Below, one piece after another: positions 26,351 to 34,685 of a stretch of 64,000 nt of DNA. The number at the start of each line of letters is the position of its first letter. The stretch's first letter is position 1. Made by a program: the position numbers and the translations under genes. A model generated the notes under the pieces. It ran no database searches and was not told the DNA's origin. It saw only the letters and a list, made by a program, of their open reading frames with translations. The stretch is from the NCBI GenBank assembly GCA_013361525.1, contig JABFXY010000162.1, positions 1-64,000 of the forward strand, given 5' to 3'. Origin of the DNA: Polyangiaceae bacterium. Lineage in GTDB: Bacteria; Myxococcota_A; Polyangia; Polyangiales; Polyangiaceae.

Positions 26351-27205
26351 GTGGCCACGACCATCCTCGCCGTCGACGACAGCGTGACCATGCGAAAGAT
26401 CCTCGAGATCACCTTCGCTGGCACGGACTTCAACCTCGTTGCGGTCGGTTCGGCGGAGGAAGCGCATGCCAAAGTTCGCGGGGGCGGCGTCGGCGTCATC
26501 ATTTGCGACAACTCGCTCGAGGGCGACGGCTATGAGGTCGCAAGAGGCCTGAAAGGCGCCGCGCCGAGCACGCCGATCCTCTTCCTGTCGTCCCGCCAGA
26601 ACCCGTACGACGCCGCCAAAGGCTCGGGCGCTCGCGTCGACGACCACATCGACAAGCCCTTCGACACCCAGCAGCTCATCGACCGGGTGAACAAGCTCGC
26701 GAGCGGTGGTGTCGGCGTCGCTGCGGCCGCACCGGCTCCTGCCCCGGTTGCAGCCGCCCCGGCTGCGTCCACGTCCGCGCAGGCGAAGAGCCGCACGATG
26801 GCCTACGGCGCACCTCCGGTTCAGAGCGCCCCTGCTCCCGCCGCGGCGAAGCCGGCAGGTTTCGGCGCAGGCGGCCTCGGCGGCGCACGACCCGCTGCCC
26901 CCGCGCCGGCGCCCGCACCCGCCCCCGTCGCGCAGGCTCGCTCGGGCAGCCAATCGACCCAGCAGGGCATGCAAGCTCCGGCGGCGACGCCTCCCGCGCG
27001 CCCGGCGGTCGCCGTCGCGAGCGCAGCCGTCAGCGCAGCGAATGGCCAGCTCGCCGCGAAGGTCGGTGAAATGGGCCTGACCCCGCAGCAGGCCGACGCC
27101 ATCCTCGCCCTCTCGCGCGATCTCATCGAACGCGTCGTTTGGGAGGTGGTCCCCGTCCTCGCCGAGTCGCTGATCCGCGAAGAGATCGGCCGCCTCACGA
27201 AGTAG
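26351..27205 (+). CDS. Response regulator with Pro/Ala linker and PopZ-like C-terminal helix
   Basis: A 284-residue protein from GTG 26351, with AAGGAG 10 bases upstream. Residues 1-120 are a receiver domain: D-D at 9-10, phosphoacceptor Asp53 in I-I-C-D-N, and the D-K-P lysine near 104. Residues 125-235 are low-complexity Ala/Pro/Gly. The C-terminal 45 residues form an amphipathic helix pair (L-S-R-D-L-I-E-R-V-V-W-E-V-V-P, then E-S-L-I-R-E-E-I-G-R-L), close in character to the C-terminal oligomerisation helices of PopZ/DUF2497. The overall plan (receiver, disordered linker, polar-localisation helix) recalls myxobacterial polarity regulators such as RomR, though no direct orthology is claimed. 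No DNA-binding domain is present. Confidence 0.8.
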   Translation: MATTILAVDDSVTMRKILEITFAGTDFNLVAVGSAEEAHAKVRGGGVGVIICDNSLEGDGYEVARGLKGAAPSTPILFLSSRQNPYDAAKGSGARVDDHIDKPFDTQQLIDRVNKLASGGVGVAAAAPAPAPVAAAPAASTSAQAKSRTMAYGAPPVQSAPAPAAAKPAGFGAGGLGGARPAAPAPAPAPAPVAQARSGSQSTQQGMQAPAATPPARPAVAVASAAVSAANGQLAAKVGEMGLTPQQADAILALSRDLIERVVWEVVPVLAESLIREEIGRLTK

Positions 27206-27252
27206 CGTCGACACGACGGCATCGCGCTGTACCGCGCAGAGTTTCACAGCAG

Positions 27253-27283
27253 AGGGCCGCGTCGCATTTTGCGTCGCGGCCCT
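27253..27283 (+). terminator. Rho-independent-like hairpin after the response regulator
   Basis: Arms gggccgcgtcgca (27254-27266) and tgcgtcgcggccc (27270-27282) pair with one mismatch around a 3-base loop. The hairpin starts 48 bases after the stop and sits before valS. The following T content is only moderate (ttcgccgttct). Confidence 0.6.
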
Positions 27284-27354
27284 TCGCCGTTCTAAACCCA
27301 GCGCCATGGCAGAGTCCGCATCGCTTCGGCGTCCGTGGTAAACGGCAGGACGAT

Positions 27355-30189
27355 ATGACCGAGCTCGCCAAAGCGTACGAACCGAAGCCGATCGAAGCAC
27401 ATTGGGAGAAGCGCTGGATCGAGCTCGGCGTTTTCGCGGCGAGCGACGATCCGAACGACCCGCGTCCTCGTTATGTGCTGCCGATGCCGCCGCCCAACGT
27501 CACGGGCTCGCTGCACATGGGCCACGCCCTGTTCTGCACGCTCGAGGACATCCTCACGCGGTACCACCGAATGGCCGGGTTCTGCACGTTGTGGCAGCCG
27601 GGCATCGATCACGCGGGCATCGCGACGCAGACGGTGGTCGAGCGCCAGCTCAAGCGCGAAGGCATCAGTCGCCACGATCTCGGCCGCGAGAAGTTTCTCG
27701 AGCGCGTGTGGAAGTGGAAGGCGGAGAGCGGCGGCCGCATCGCGGAGCAGCAGCGCGCCCTCGGGGTGAGCGCCGACTGGGACCGCTCGAAGTTCACGAT
27801 GGATCCCGATCTATCGCGGTCGGTGCGCGAAGCCTTTTATCGGCTCTATCAAGAGAAGCTCATCTATCGAGACACGCGCCTCGTGCATTGGGATTGCGAG
27901 GCCCAAACGGTGCTCTCGAACCTCGAAGTGGAGAACGAGCCGGCGCAAGGCGAGCTCTTCATGTTCGCGTACAAGGTGTCCGGCACCACCGGGGACGACC
28001 CGCAGAACGAGCTCGTCATCGCGACGACGCGGCCCGAGACGATGCTCGGCGATACCGCGGTTGCCGTGCACCCCGACGACCCTCGCTACAAGCACCTGCA
28101 CGGGAAATTCCTCGACCACCCGTTCGTGAATCGGAAAATCCCGATCATCACCGACGCCGAGCTCGTCGACATGACGTTCGGCACCGGCGCCGTGAAGGTG
28201 ACGCCCGCCCACGATTGGAACGATTTCGCGACGGGCAAACGTCACAAGCTCGAGGAGATCAACATCCTCACGCTCGACGGCAAGATGAACGAGAACGGCG
28301 GCCAATTCGCCGGTATGGATCGATTCGTCGCACGCAAAGCGGTGAAGAAGGCGCTCGACGAAAAGGGCCTCGCGCGCGGTTCGAAGCCGCACGAGCTCAT
28401 GCTCCCGCGAAGCGAGCGCAGCGGCTCCATCGTGGAGCCGATGATCAGCACGCAATGGTTCGTGAAGATGAAGCCGCTCGCCGACCCCGCGCTCGAGGCG
28501 GTGCGCAAAGGCGAGACGGTCATCATTCCGGAGGAATGGGCGAAGACCTACGACCACTTCCTCTCGAACATCCTCGATTGGTGCATCTCGCGGCAGCTCT
28601 GGTGGGGCCACCGAATCCCCGCCTACTACTGCGACAAGTGCAACCACATCACCGTCACGCGCGAAGAGAAGCTCGAGGCCTGCGAGGCCTGCGGCAACAA
28701 AGAACTTCGCCAGGACGAGGACGTGCTCGATACGTGGTTTTCGTCCGCGCTATGGCCGTTCTCCACGCTCGGCTGGCCGGAGGAGACGAATCTCCTCAAG
28801 AAGTTCTATCCGGCGAGCGACCTCGAGACGGGGTACGACATCCTGTTCTTCTGGGTCGCGCGCATGATGATGATGGGCATTCATTTCATGGGTGCCCCGC
28901 CCTTCAAGCGGATCTTGCTGCACGGTCTCGTGGTCGACGAGACCGGCGACAAGATGAGCAAGGTGAAGGGCAACGTGATCGACCCGCTCGATCTCATCTA
29001 TGGCGCGAGCTTCGACGAAGTGGTGCAAAAGGCATTGCCCGGCGCACCCATCGAAGAGGCGCTGAAGAAGTTCAAGAAGGCCTATCCGTCCGCCGCGCAA
29101 ATGGGATCCGGTTTCCCCGCGTACGGCACCGATGCCATGCGCTTCACGCTCGCGAGCTATTCGCCCCAGGCGAAGCGCATCCCGCTCTCCCCGAAGAAGA
29201 TCGAGGGTTATCGGCACTTCTGCAACAAGCTGTGGAACGCGACGCGGTTCGCCCTGCCCTATCTCGACGGCGCGAAGATCGGCAACGAGCCGCCGAAGGC
29301 GACACACCTGGGGACTCGATGGATTCTCTCGAGGCTCGCCGCCACGATTGAAACCGTCCAAAAGGGTATCGACGAGTTCCGCCTCGACGACTCCACACAA
29401 GCCGCCTACCGCTTCGTGTGGAACGAGCTCTGCGATTGGTACCTCGAGCTCTCGAAGCCCGTCTTTGCAGGCACCGACGAGGCCGCAAAAACCGAGTGGC
29501 GCACCGTGCTCGCCTACGTGCTCGAGGCGAGCCTCCGACTCCTGCATCCGTTCATCCCGTTCATCACCGAAGAGCTCTGGCACAAAGTGCCGCGGCCGGA
29601 TGGCTCCGGCGCGTCCCTGTCGATTGCGCCCTACCCGAATGAAAAGAGCGGTCGCCGCGACGAAGAGGCCGAGCGCGAAATGGCCATTTTGCAGGCCGTG
29701 ATCAGCCAGGCGCGCTCGATGCGGACCGAACATCAAATCAAGCCGGCGCTGCAGGTGGATCTGCGCCTGCGAAGCTCGGTGGATCAGCGACGCGCGCTCC
29801 TCGAGCGCGAGCGCGTCGCCATCGAGGTCCTCGCCAAGACGAGCGCCGGCTTCCCGCGCATCCTCGCGGGCGCGGCAGGCGGCGACGAGGGAACCATCGT
29901 CGCCGGTATCGACGGCGACACCCGGTATCAATCACGCGACTACGTGGAAGACGTCGAGGTCTTCTTGCCGATCGAGGACATCGACAAGGAGCTCGAGCGT
30001 CTCGACCGAACCATCAAAGGCGACGAGAAGGACGTCGTCGCGCTCGAGAAGAAGCTCGCGTTGCCGTCGTTCAAGGACAAGGCACCCAAAGAGGTCGTCG
30101 AGCAAACGCTCGAGGAGCTCGGCGCCAAGCAGCGGCGCCTCGCCGCGAACCGTCAATCGCTCGAGCTGCTGAAGAAGAAGAAGAGCTGA
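27355..30189 (+). CDS. valS: Valine-tRNA ligase
   Basis: Class I aminoacyl-tRNA synthetase of 944 residues from ATG 27355 (AGGA 5 bases upstream). The HIGH motif appears as H-M-G-H in G-S-L-H-M-G-H-A-L (about residue 52) within the valine-type P-P-P-N-V-T-G-S-L-H-M-G-H. A CP1 editing domain spans about 200-400, with the T-T-R-P-E-T-M-L-G-D-T-A-V motif. The KMSKS equivalent is D-K-M-S-K-V-K-G-N, and the W-G-H-R-I-P segment is typical of ValRS. An anticodon-binding domain and a C-terminal coiled-coil arm (K-E-L-E-R-L-D-R, from about 885) complete it. Length is typical of bacterial ValRS. Only 3 bases separate it from the glycosyltransferase gene. No T-box-type leader was recognised. Confidence 0.97.
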   Translation: MTELAKAYEPKPIEAHWEKRWIELGVFAASDDPNDPRPRYVLPMPPPNVTGSLHMGHALFCTLEDILTRYHRMAGFCTLWQPGIDHAGIATQTVVERQLKREGISRHDLGREKFLERVWKWKAESGGRIAEQQRALGVSADWDRSKFTMDPDLSRSVREAFYRLYQEKLIYRDTRLVHWDCEAQTVLSNLEVENEPAQGELFMFAYKVSGTTGDDPQNELVIATTRPETMLGDTAVAVHPDDPRYKHLHGKFLDHPFVNRKIPIITDAELVDMTFGTGAVKVTPAHDWNDFATGKRHKLEEINILTLDGKMNENGGQFAGMDRFVARKAVKKALDEKGLARGSKPHELMLPRSERSGSIVEPMISTQWFVKMKPLADPALEAVRKGETVIIPEEWAKTYDHFLSNILDWCISRQLWWGHRIPAYYCDKCNHITVTREEKLEACEACGNKELRQDEDVLDTWFSSALWPFSTLGWPEETNLLKKFYPASDLETGYDILFFWVARMMMMGIHFMGAPPFKRILLHGLVVDETGDKMSKVKGNVIDPLDLIYGASFDEVVQKALPGAPIEEALKKFKKAYPSAAQMGSGFPAYGTDAMRFTLASYSPQAKRIPLSPKKIEGYRHFCNKLWNATRFALPYLDGAKIGNEPPKATHLGTRWILSRLAATIETVQKGIDEFRLDDSTQAAYRFVWNELCDWYLELSKPVFAGTDEAAKTEWRTVLAYVLEASLRLLHPFIPFITEELWHKVPRPDGSGASLSIAPYPNEKSGRRDEEAEREMAILQAVISQARSMRTEHQIKPALQVDLRLRSSVDQRRALLERERVAIEVLAKTSAGFPRILAGAAGGDEGTIVAGIDGDTRYQSRDYVEDVEVFLPIEDIDKELERLDRTIKGDEKDVVALEKKLALPSFKDKAPKEVVEQTLEELGAKQRRLAANRQSLELLKKKKS

Positions 30190-30192
30190 AGC

Positions 30193-32766
30193 GTGGAGGA
30201 TTCGACCGAGGCGAGCGCGGTAGAACAAGAGCCCCTCGTCCCTCGTGGGAATCCTCCGCGATGGCGCGCCGGCCTCGCGATCGTGGCCGGCGGCCTGCTC
30301 CTCGGCTTCGCGAACCTCGTCGCCACGTACGGGTCGCGCACCGGCGTCGCGGTCGGTCTGCTCGCGACCGCGGTCGTCACGTTCGGCGTGTTGTGGACGT
30401 TGGGCAGCTTTCACGATGAGAGCGACGCGCCGCCGTTGCCATTGCGTCAGCTCCTGCCGGGCATTGCCACGACCGTCGTCGCCGCGCTCGCCACGTTCTT
30501 CACGCTTCGCCTCGCCGTCGCCGGGTACCTCGGCCCTTACACCGCCGGCGCGCTGATGCCGCTCGGCTTCTTGGGCACGGTGAGCGGCGTCGGCATGACG
30601 CTCGGCACGCTGGGCGTATTCGCCGACGATCGGCCGTTTTATCGCCGTGAAGGCTTTTGGCTGATTGCCATTGCGACCATCGTCCTGCTCCCCTCGCTCG
30701 GGTCGCATTCGCTCGTCGATCCTTGGGAGACGCATTACGGCGAAGTCGCCCGCGAGGTCCTCGCTCGCAAAGATTGGATCTCGCTCTGGTGGGTCAACGA
30801 GGAGTGGTTTTGGTCGAAGCCCATCCTGACGTTTTGGATGCAGGCGCTCGGCATGGCCACGCTCGGGGTCCGCTACGAAGCCGGCGGCATGCTCGAGGCA
30901 GCGCGAAGCGGGCTCGTCCCTTGGCCGGAGTGGGCCGTTCGCTTCCCGTTTTTCCTCGTGACGGTGGGCGCGACCTACGTCCTCTACAAGGCTGTCGCGC
31001 GAACCTTCGGCCGCCGCGCCGGCCTGCTCGCGGGCGTCGCGCTGACGACGATGCCGCAATGGTTCCTGCTCTCGCAGCAGACGATGACCGACATGCCGTT
31101 CGTCGCCGGGTTGAGCGCTGCCCTCGGCTTTTTTCTTCTCGGCGCCCACACCCCCGGCGAGGATCGTATCGTTCCGCGCGTCGTATCGGTCGGCTCGCGC
31201 CGCTTGTCAGTGTCTGCACACCAGCTCGTGCTCGGCGCAATCTGCGTCATCGTCGTCCCGCAGGTCCTCTATCTTCTGACGCGCAACTTCGCGGTCAACG
31301 TCGATCCCGTCTTCGGCGTTCGCGTCCCGCCGATCGCATGGACCACCGATACATTCATGTTCGGATCGGCGGACAACTGCGGCGTCGTTCCGGGCAACAA
31401 GCCGTGCGTTCGCTACGCAGCCGTGTACCCGAAGGTGCAGCCGATCCTGCAGGCCGCCGTATGGCTCTTCGCGCTCGTCGTCGTCCTGTACCTCGAATGG
31501 GGTGAGCGCAGGACGCGCCGGCTCTACTTCTTGTCGGCGTTCGTCTGCGCAGCCATTGCGACGATGGGCAAAGGCCCCGCGGGGATCGTATTGCCCGCAA
31601 TGGCGGTCGTCGGATACCTCGTCGTGACGGGCCGATACCGCCTGCTTCTCGATCTCGAGATCGCGGCCGGCTCGACGGCGTTCGCGGCGATCGCGCTGCC
31701 GTGGTTCTCCGCAATGTGGATTCGGCACGGGTGGCCGTTCGTCGACCGGCTCATCTTCTATGACATGTACAAGCGTGCGTTCGACCACGTCCACGACACC
31801 AACAAGTCGGACGACGTGAGCTTTCGCTATTACGTTTGGCAGCTCGGCTACGCCACGTTCCCGTGGGTCGCGTGGATACCGCCCGCGCTCGCGTTCCCAT
31901 TGCGAGCGGACGATGCCGCCGACGACACCTCCGAGCAAGACGCCGATCGAAGAGGTGTGCTCGCGCTCCTCGTCGTGTGGTTCGTGGGCTCGTTTGCGCT
32001 GTTTTCGTACATGCAGACGAAGTTCCACCATTACATCTTTCCCGTCGTCCCCGCGCTCGGCATGCTCGTCGGCATCGCCGCAGATCGAGCGCTCGCAGCG
32101 CGCGCGGCGACGGGCGCCGATACGCATGAGCGCCGTGTGACGACGGTGCTCGGCATCGCTGGTGCGCTTTTGGTTCTGCTCGTCGCGCGCGATATGGCCG
32201 TCGCCCGCGAGGATCAGCCCTCGGATGCGCGGCTGATTCAGCTCTTCACGTATCTGTACGAGCGCACTTGGCCGGCGAACGTGTCATTTTCCGGCTGGAT
32301 CTGGGCGCTCGCGATCCTGAGCGCGATCCCGCTCGTGGCGCTCGGGATCGACAAGCTCCGAAGAGGCGCCGTCGCGGCGTTCGCCGCGAGCGCTGCCGCG
32401 TGCGCGCTGTGGGGCCTCACCGTTTACATGCCCACCGCCGCGCCTCACTGGGGGCAGCGCGAGCTCGTCCTTCGATACATGACCGAGTCCGAAGCAGCAC
32501 CCGGACCGCTCGTCGCCTATCAAATGAATTGGAAGGGCGAGAACTTCTACACGGGCAATCGCGTCGCGAACTTCAAAGAGACGGGCGACACCTTCCGCTC
32601 TTGGCTCAACAAGATGAAGAAAGACGGGCAAAGGACGTTCTACGTGCTGGCGCTCCCGGGGCGCATCCGTTCGCTGGAGAGCGAGCTGGGCGCGACGAAA
32701 GAGCTGACACGGCTGACCACGCCGGAGCAAAACAACAAGTTCGTCCTCTATCGCGCGCGATTTTGA
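30193..32766 (+). CDS. GT39/ArnT-like glycosyltransferase, integral membrane
   Basis: An 857-residue polytopic membrane protein from GTG 30193, 3 bases after valS. It has about a dozen hydrophobic segments in the plan of PMT_2/ArnT-type lipid-linked sugar transferases. The first extracytoplasmic loop contains D-P-W-E-T-H-Y-G-E-V-A-R-E-V-L followed by D-W-I-S-L-W-W, matching the family's acidic D-E-x-x-Y/H-G-E-x-A pattern thought to be catalytic (Asp replaced by W-E here). Another conserved-looking segment is F-S-Y-M-Q-T-K-F-H-H-Y. The protein is longer than ArnT (about 550) because of extra helices and a C-terminal soluble domain. Likely transfers a sugar from a polyprenyl carrier to lipid or protein; substrate unknown. 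Confidence 0.8.
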   Translation: MEDSTEASAVEQEPLVPRGNPPRWRAGLAIVAGGLLLGFANLVATYGSRTGVAVGLLATAVVTFGVLWTLGSFHDESDAPPLPLRQLLPGIATTVVAALATFFTLRLAVAGYLGPYTAGALMPLGFLGTVSGVGMTLGTLGVFADDRPFYRREGFWLIAIATIVLLPSLGSHSLVDPWETHYGEVAREVLARKDWISLWWVNEEWFWSKPILTFWMQALGMATLGVRYEAGGMLEAARSGLVPWPEWAVRFPFFLVTVGATYVLYKAVARTFGRRAGLLAGVALTTMPQWFLLSQQTMTDMPFVAGLSAALGFFLLGAHTPGEDRIVPRVVSVGSRRLSVSAHQLVLGAICVIVVPQVLYLLTRNFAVNVDPVFGVRVPPIAWTTDTFMFGSADNCGVVPGNKPCVRYAAVYPKVQPILQAAVWLFALVVVLYLEWGERRTRRLYFLSAFVCAAIATMGKGPAGIVLPAMAVVGYLVVTGRYRLLLDLEIAAGSTAFAAIALPWFSAMWIRHGWPFVDRLIFYDMYKRAFDHVHDTNKSDDVSFRYYVWQLGYATFPWVAWIPPALAFPLRADDAADDTSEQDADRRGVLALLVVWFVGSFALFSYMQTKFHHYIFPVVPALGMLVGIAADRALAARAATGADTHERRVTTVLGIAGALLVLLVARDMAVAREDQPSDARLIQLFTYLYERTWPANVSFSGWIWALAILSAIPLVALGIDKLRRGAVAAFAASAAACALWGLTVYMPTAAPHWGQRELVLRYMTESEAAPGPLVAYQMNWKGENFYTGNRVANFKETGDTFRSWLNKMKKDGQRTFYVLALPGRIRSLESELGATKELTRLTTPEQNNKFVLYRARF

Positions 32767-33080
32767 CCTTCGCCCGCTCGCCAATGCTCGGGGGCGCGAT
32801 GGCAACACGGCCGCTCGTGGCAACAACGGCCCGATCCATTTGAGCGCACGAGCGAGCGGCGCCGGCCCCACCTCGTCCACCACCGCCCCGTAACGATCGT
32901 CCACGACACTCCATGGGAAGCGACAGAGGTGTGGGCGCATGGCGGCGCAGACATTGCCCACTAGTTTGGTCGTGGGATCAAACCCGCCGGGATTGAACGA
33001 ACGAGACGTGCGCAGCAGGCTCGAACGAACGAACACGGATAGCGCCTGCTCTCGGGGCGGCGACTGGTAAGGAGGCACCG
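32767..33080. other. Intergenic region
   Basis: About 314 bases with no convincing gene. A minus-strand frame (33078 to about 32767) stays open but runs on through the glycosyltransferase gene, shows no family motif and lacks a ribosome-binding site. A strong AAGGAGG ribosome-binding site for the sulfatase lies at 33070-33076. Confidence 0.5.
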
Positions 33081-34628
33081 ATGGGCCGAGCGAAGAAGCC
33101 CAATGTCCTCGTCATCTTCGGCGACGACATCGGAATCTGGAATCTCTCCTGTTATAGCGGCGGGATGATGGGCTATCAGACGCCCAACATCGATCGACTC
33201 GCCGCCGAGGGGATGCGATTCACCGATTGTTATGGCGAGCAAAGCTGCACCGCAGGTCGCGCTTCGTTCATTACGGGACAATCGGGCTTGCGTACGGGAT
33301 TGACGAAGGTCGGCATTCCCGGCGCTGCCGTGGGCATTCAAGCACAAGACGCCACCATCGCGGAGCTTCTCAAGCCGTTGGGCTACGCTACCGGACAATT
33401 CGGCAAGAACCACTTCGGCGACCGAAACGAGTTTCTCCCGACGGCGCACGGCTTCGACGAGTTCTTCGGCAACCTCTATCACTTGAACGCCGAGGAGGAC
33501 CCCGAGGATCCCGACTATCCATCGGAGAGCGAGGCGCCCGAGTTCAAGAAGCGGTTCGGGCCACGCGGCGTGCTCCATTCGTGGGCGACCGACAAGGACG
33601 ACCCGACCGTCGAGCCGCGGTGGGGTCGCGTCGGCAAACAACGGATCGAAGACACCGGTCCATTGACACGCAAGCGCATGGAGACATGCGACGACGAATT
33701 CGTCGGCGCCGCGAAGGATTGGATCAAGCGGCAACACAAAGCCGGAAAATCGTGGTTCTGTTGGCTCAACACCACGCACATGCATCTTCGGACGCACACG
33801 AAGCCGGAGAGTGTCGGCCAGGCAGGTCGCTGGCAATCCACCTATCACGATACGATGATCGACCACGACAAACACGTGGGGGAGATCCTCGCGCTGCTCG
33901 ACGAGCTGGGCATCGCCGACGACACCATCGTCCTTTACTCGACCGACAACGGCCCGCACATGAACACGTGGCCGGACGGCGCGATGACGCCCTTCCGCAG
34001 CGAAAAGGACACCAACTGGGAGGGCGCCTTCCGGGTGCCGTGTATCCTGCGTTGGCCCGGACACATCCCGGCCGGCTCGGTAAACAACGATATCGTCAGC
34101 CACCACGACTGGCTGCCGACCATCCTCGCAGCCGCGGGGGAGCCCAACATCACGGCGAAGCTCCTGCGAGGCCACGAGGCCAACGGCAAGACGTTCCGAC
34201 TCCACATCGACGGGTACAACCTCTTGCCTCTCCTGACCGGAAAGGAGAAGGAGAATCCGCGTAAGGGCTTCTTCTACTTCAACGACGACGGGGACTTGGT
34301 CGCCGTCCGTTACGACAACTGGAAGATCGTCTTCATGGAGCAGCGGTGCAAGGGCACACTGCAAGTGTGGGGCGAGCCGTTCGTCCCCCTACGAATCCCG
34401 AAGCTCTACAATCTCCGAACCGATCCGTTCGAACGCGCCGACGTGACGTCGAACACGTATTGGGATTGGTACATCAGCAAGGGATACATGATCATGGCGG
34501 CGCAGGCGATCGTCGCGAGGTTCTTGAAGACCTTCGAGGACTTCCCACCCCGACAAAAACCGGCGAGCTTCACCATCGACCAAGCGATGGAGAAGATGGA
34601 GACGTCGCTCAGCAGCGCGCACCAATGA
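33081..34628 (+). CDS. Arylsulfatase-type sulfatase (CTAGR motif)
   Basis: A 515-residue sulfatase from ATG 33081 (AAGGAGG 4 bases upstream). It hydrolyses sulfate esters after conversion of its active-site Cys to formylglycine. The metal pair is at F-G-D-D (Asp15, Asp16). The active site is C56-T-A-G-R60; the usual C-x-P-x-R has Ala in place of Pro, which is allowed in the C-x-[PA]-x-R rule. Other family marks are G-K-N-H-F-G-D (near residue 111), Y-S-T-D-N-G-P-H and W-E-G-A-F-R-V-P-C. No signal peptide is present, so it is cytoplasmic or exported by another route. The formylglycine-generating enzyme at 52-53 kb can mature it. It converges with the tryptophanase gene across a hairpin terminator. 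Confidence 0.9.
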   Translation: MGRAKKPNVLVIFGDDIGIWNLSCYSGGMMGYQTPNIDRLAAEGMRFTDCYGEQSCTAGRASFITGQSGLRTGLTKVGIPGAAVGIQAQDATIAELLKPLGYATGQFGKNHFGDRNEFLPTAHGFDEFFGNLYHLNAEEDPEDPDYPSESEAPEFKKRFGPRGVLHSWATDKDDPTVEPRWGRVGKQRIEDTGPLTRKRMETCDDEFVGAAKDWIKRQHKAGKSWFCWLNTTHMHLRTHTKPESVGQAGRWQSTYHDTMIDHDKHVGEILALLDELGIADDTIVLYSTDNGPHMNTWPDGAMTPFRSEKDTNWEGAFRVPCILRWPGHIPAGSVNNDIVSHHDWLPTILAAAGEPNITAKLLRGHEANGKTFRLHIDGYNLLPLLTGKEKENPRKGFFYFNDDGDLVAVRYDNWKIVFMEQRCKGTLQVWGEPFVPLRIPKLYNLRTDPFERADVTSNTYWDWYISKGYMIMAAQAIVARFLKTFEDFPPRQKPASFTIDQAMEKMETSLSSAHQ

Positions 34629-34632
34629 AGAA

Positions 34633-34666
34633 CGGCGATTCACGACGCTGCAGTCGTGAATCGCCG
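34633..34666. terminator. Bidirectional hairpin terminator
   Basis: Perfect 14-bp arms cggcgattcacgac (34633-34646) and gtcgtgaatcgccg (34653-34666) enclose the loop gctgca. The hairpin lies between the convergent stops of the sulfatase (34628) and tryptophanase (34686) genes and is followed by a G-run and tttta. Confidence 0.8.
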
Positions 34667-34685
34667 AACCGGGGGGGGTTTTAGC

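Noticed and set aside
27206..27354. tRNA or T-box leader upstream of valS
   Set aside because: Only a single GC-rich hairpin consistent with a terminator is present; no cloverleaf or T-box core was seen.
32767..33078. Minus-strand frame in the gap before the sulfatase
   Set aside because: No recognisable motif, no ribosome-binding site, and it continues antisense into the glycosyltransferase gene.
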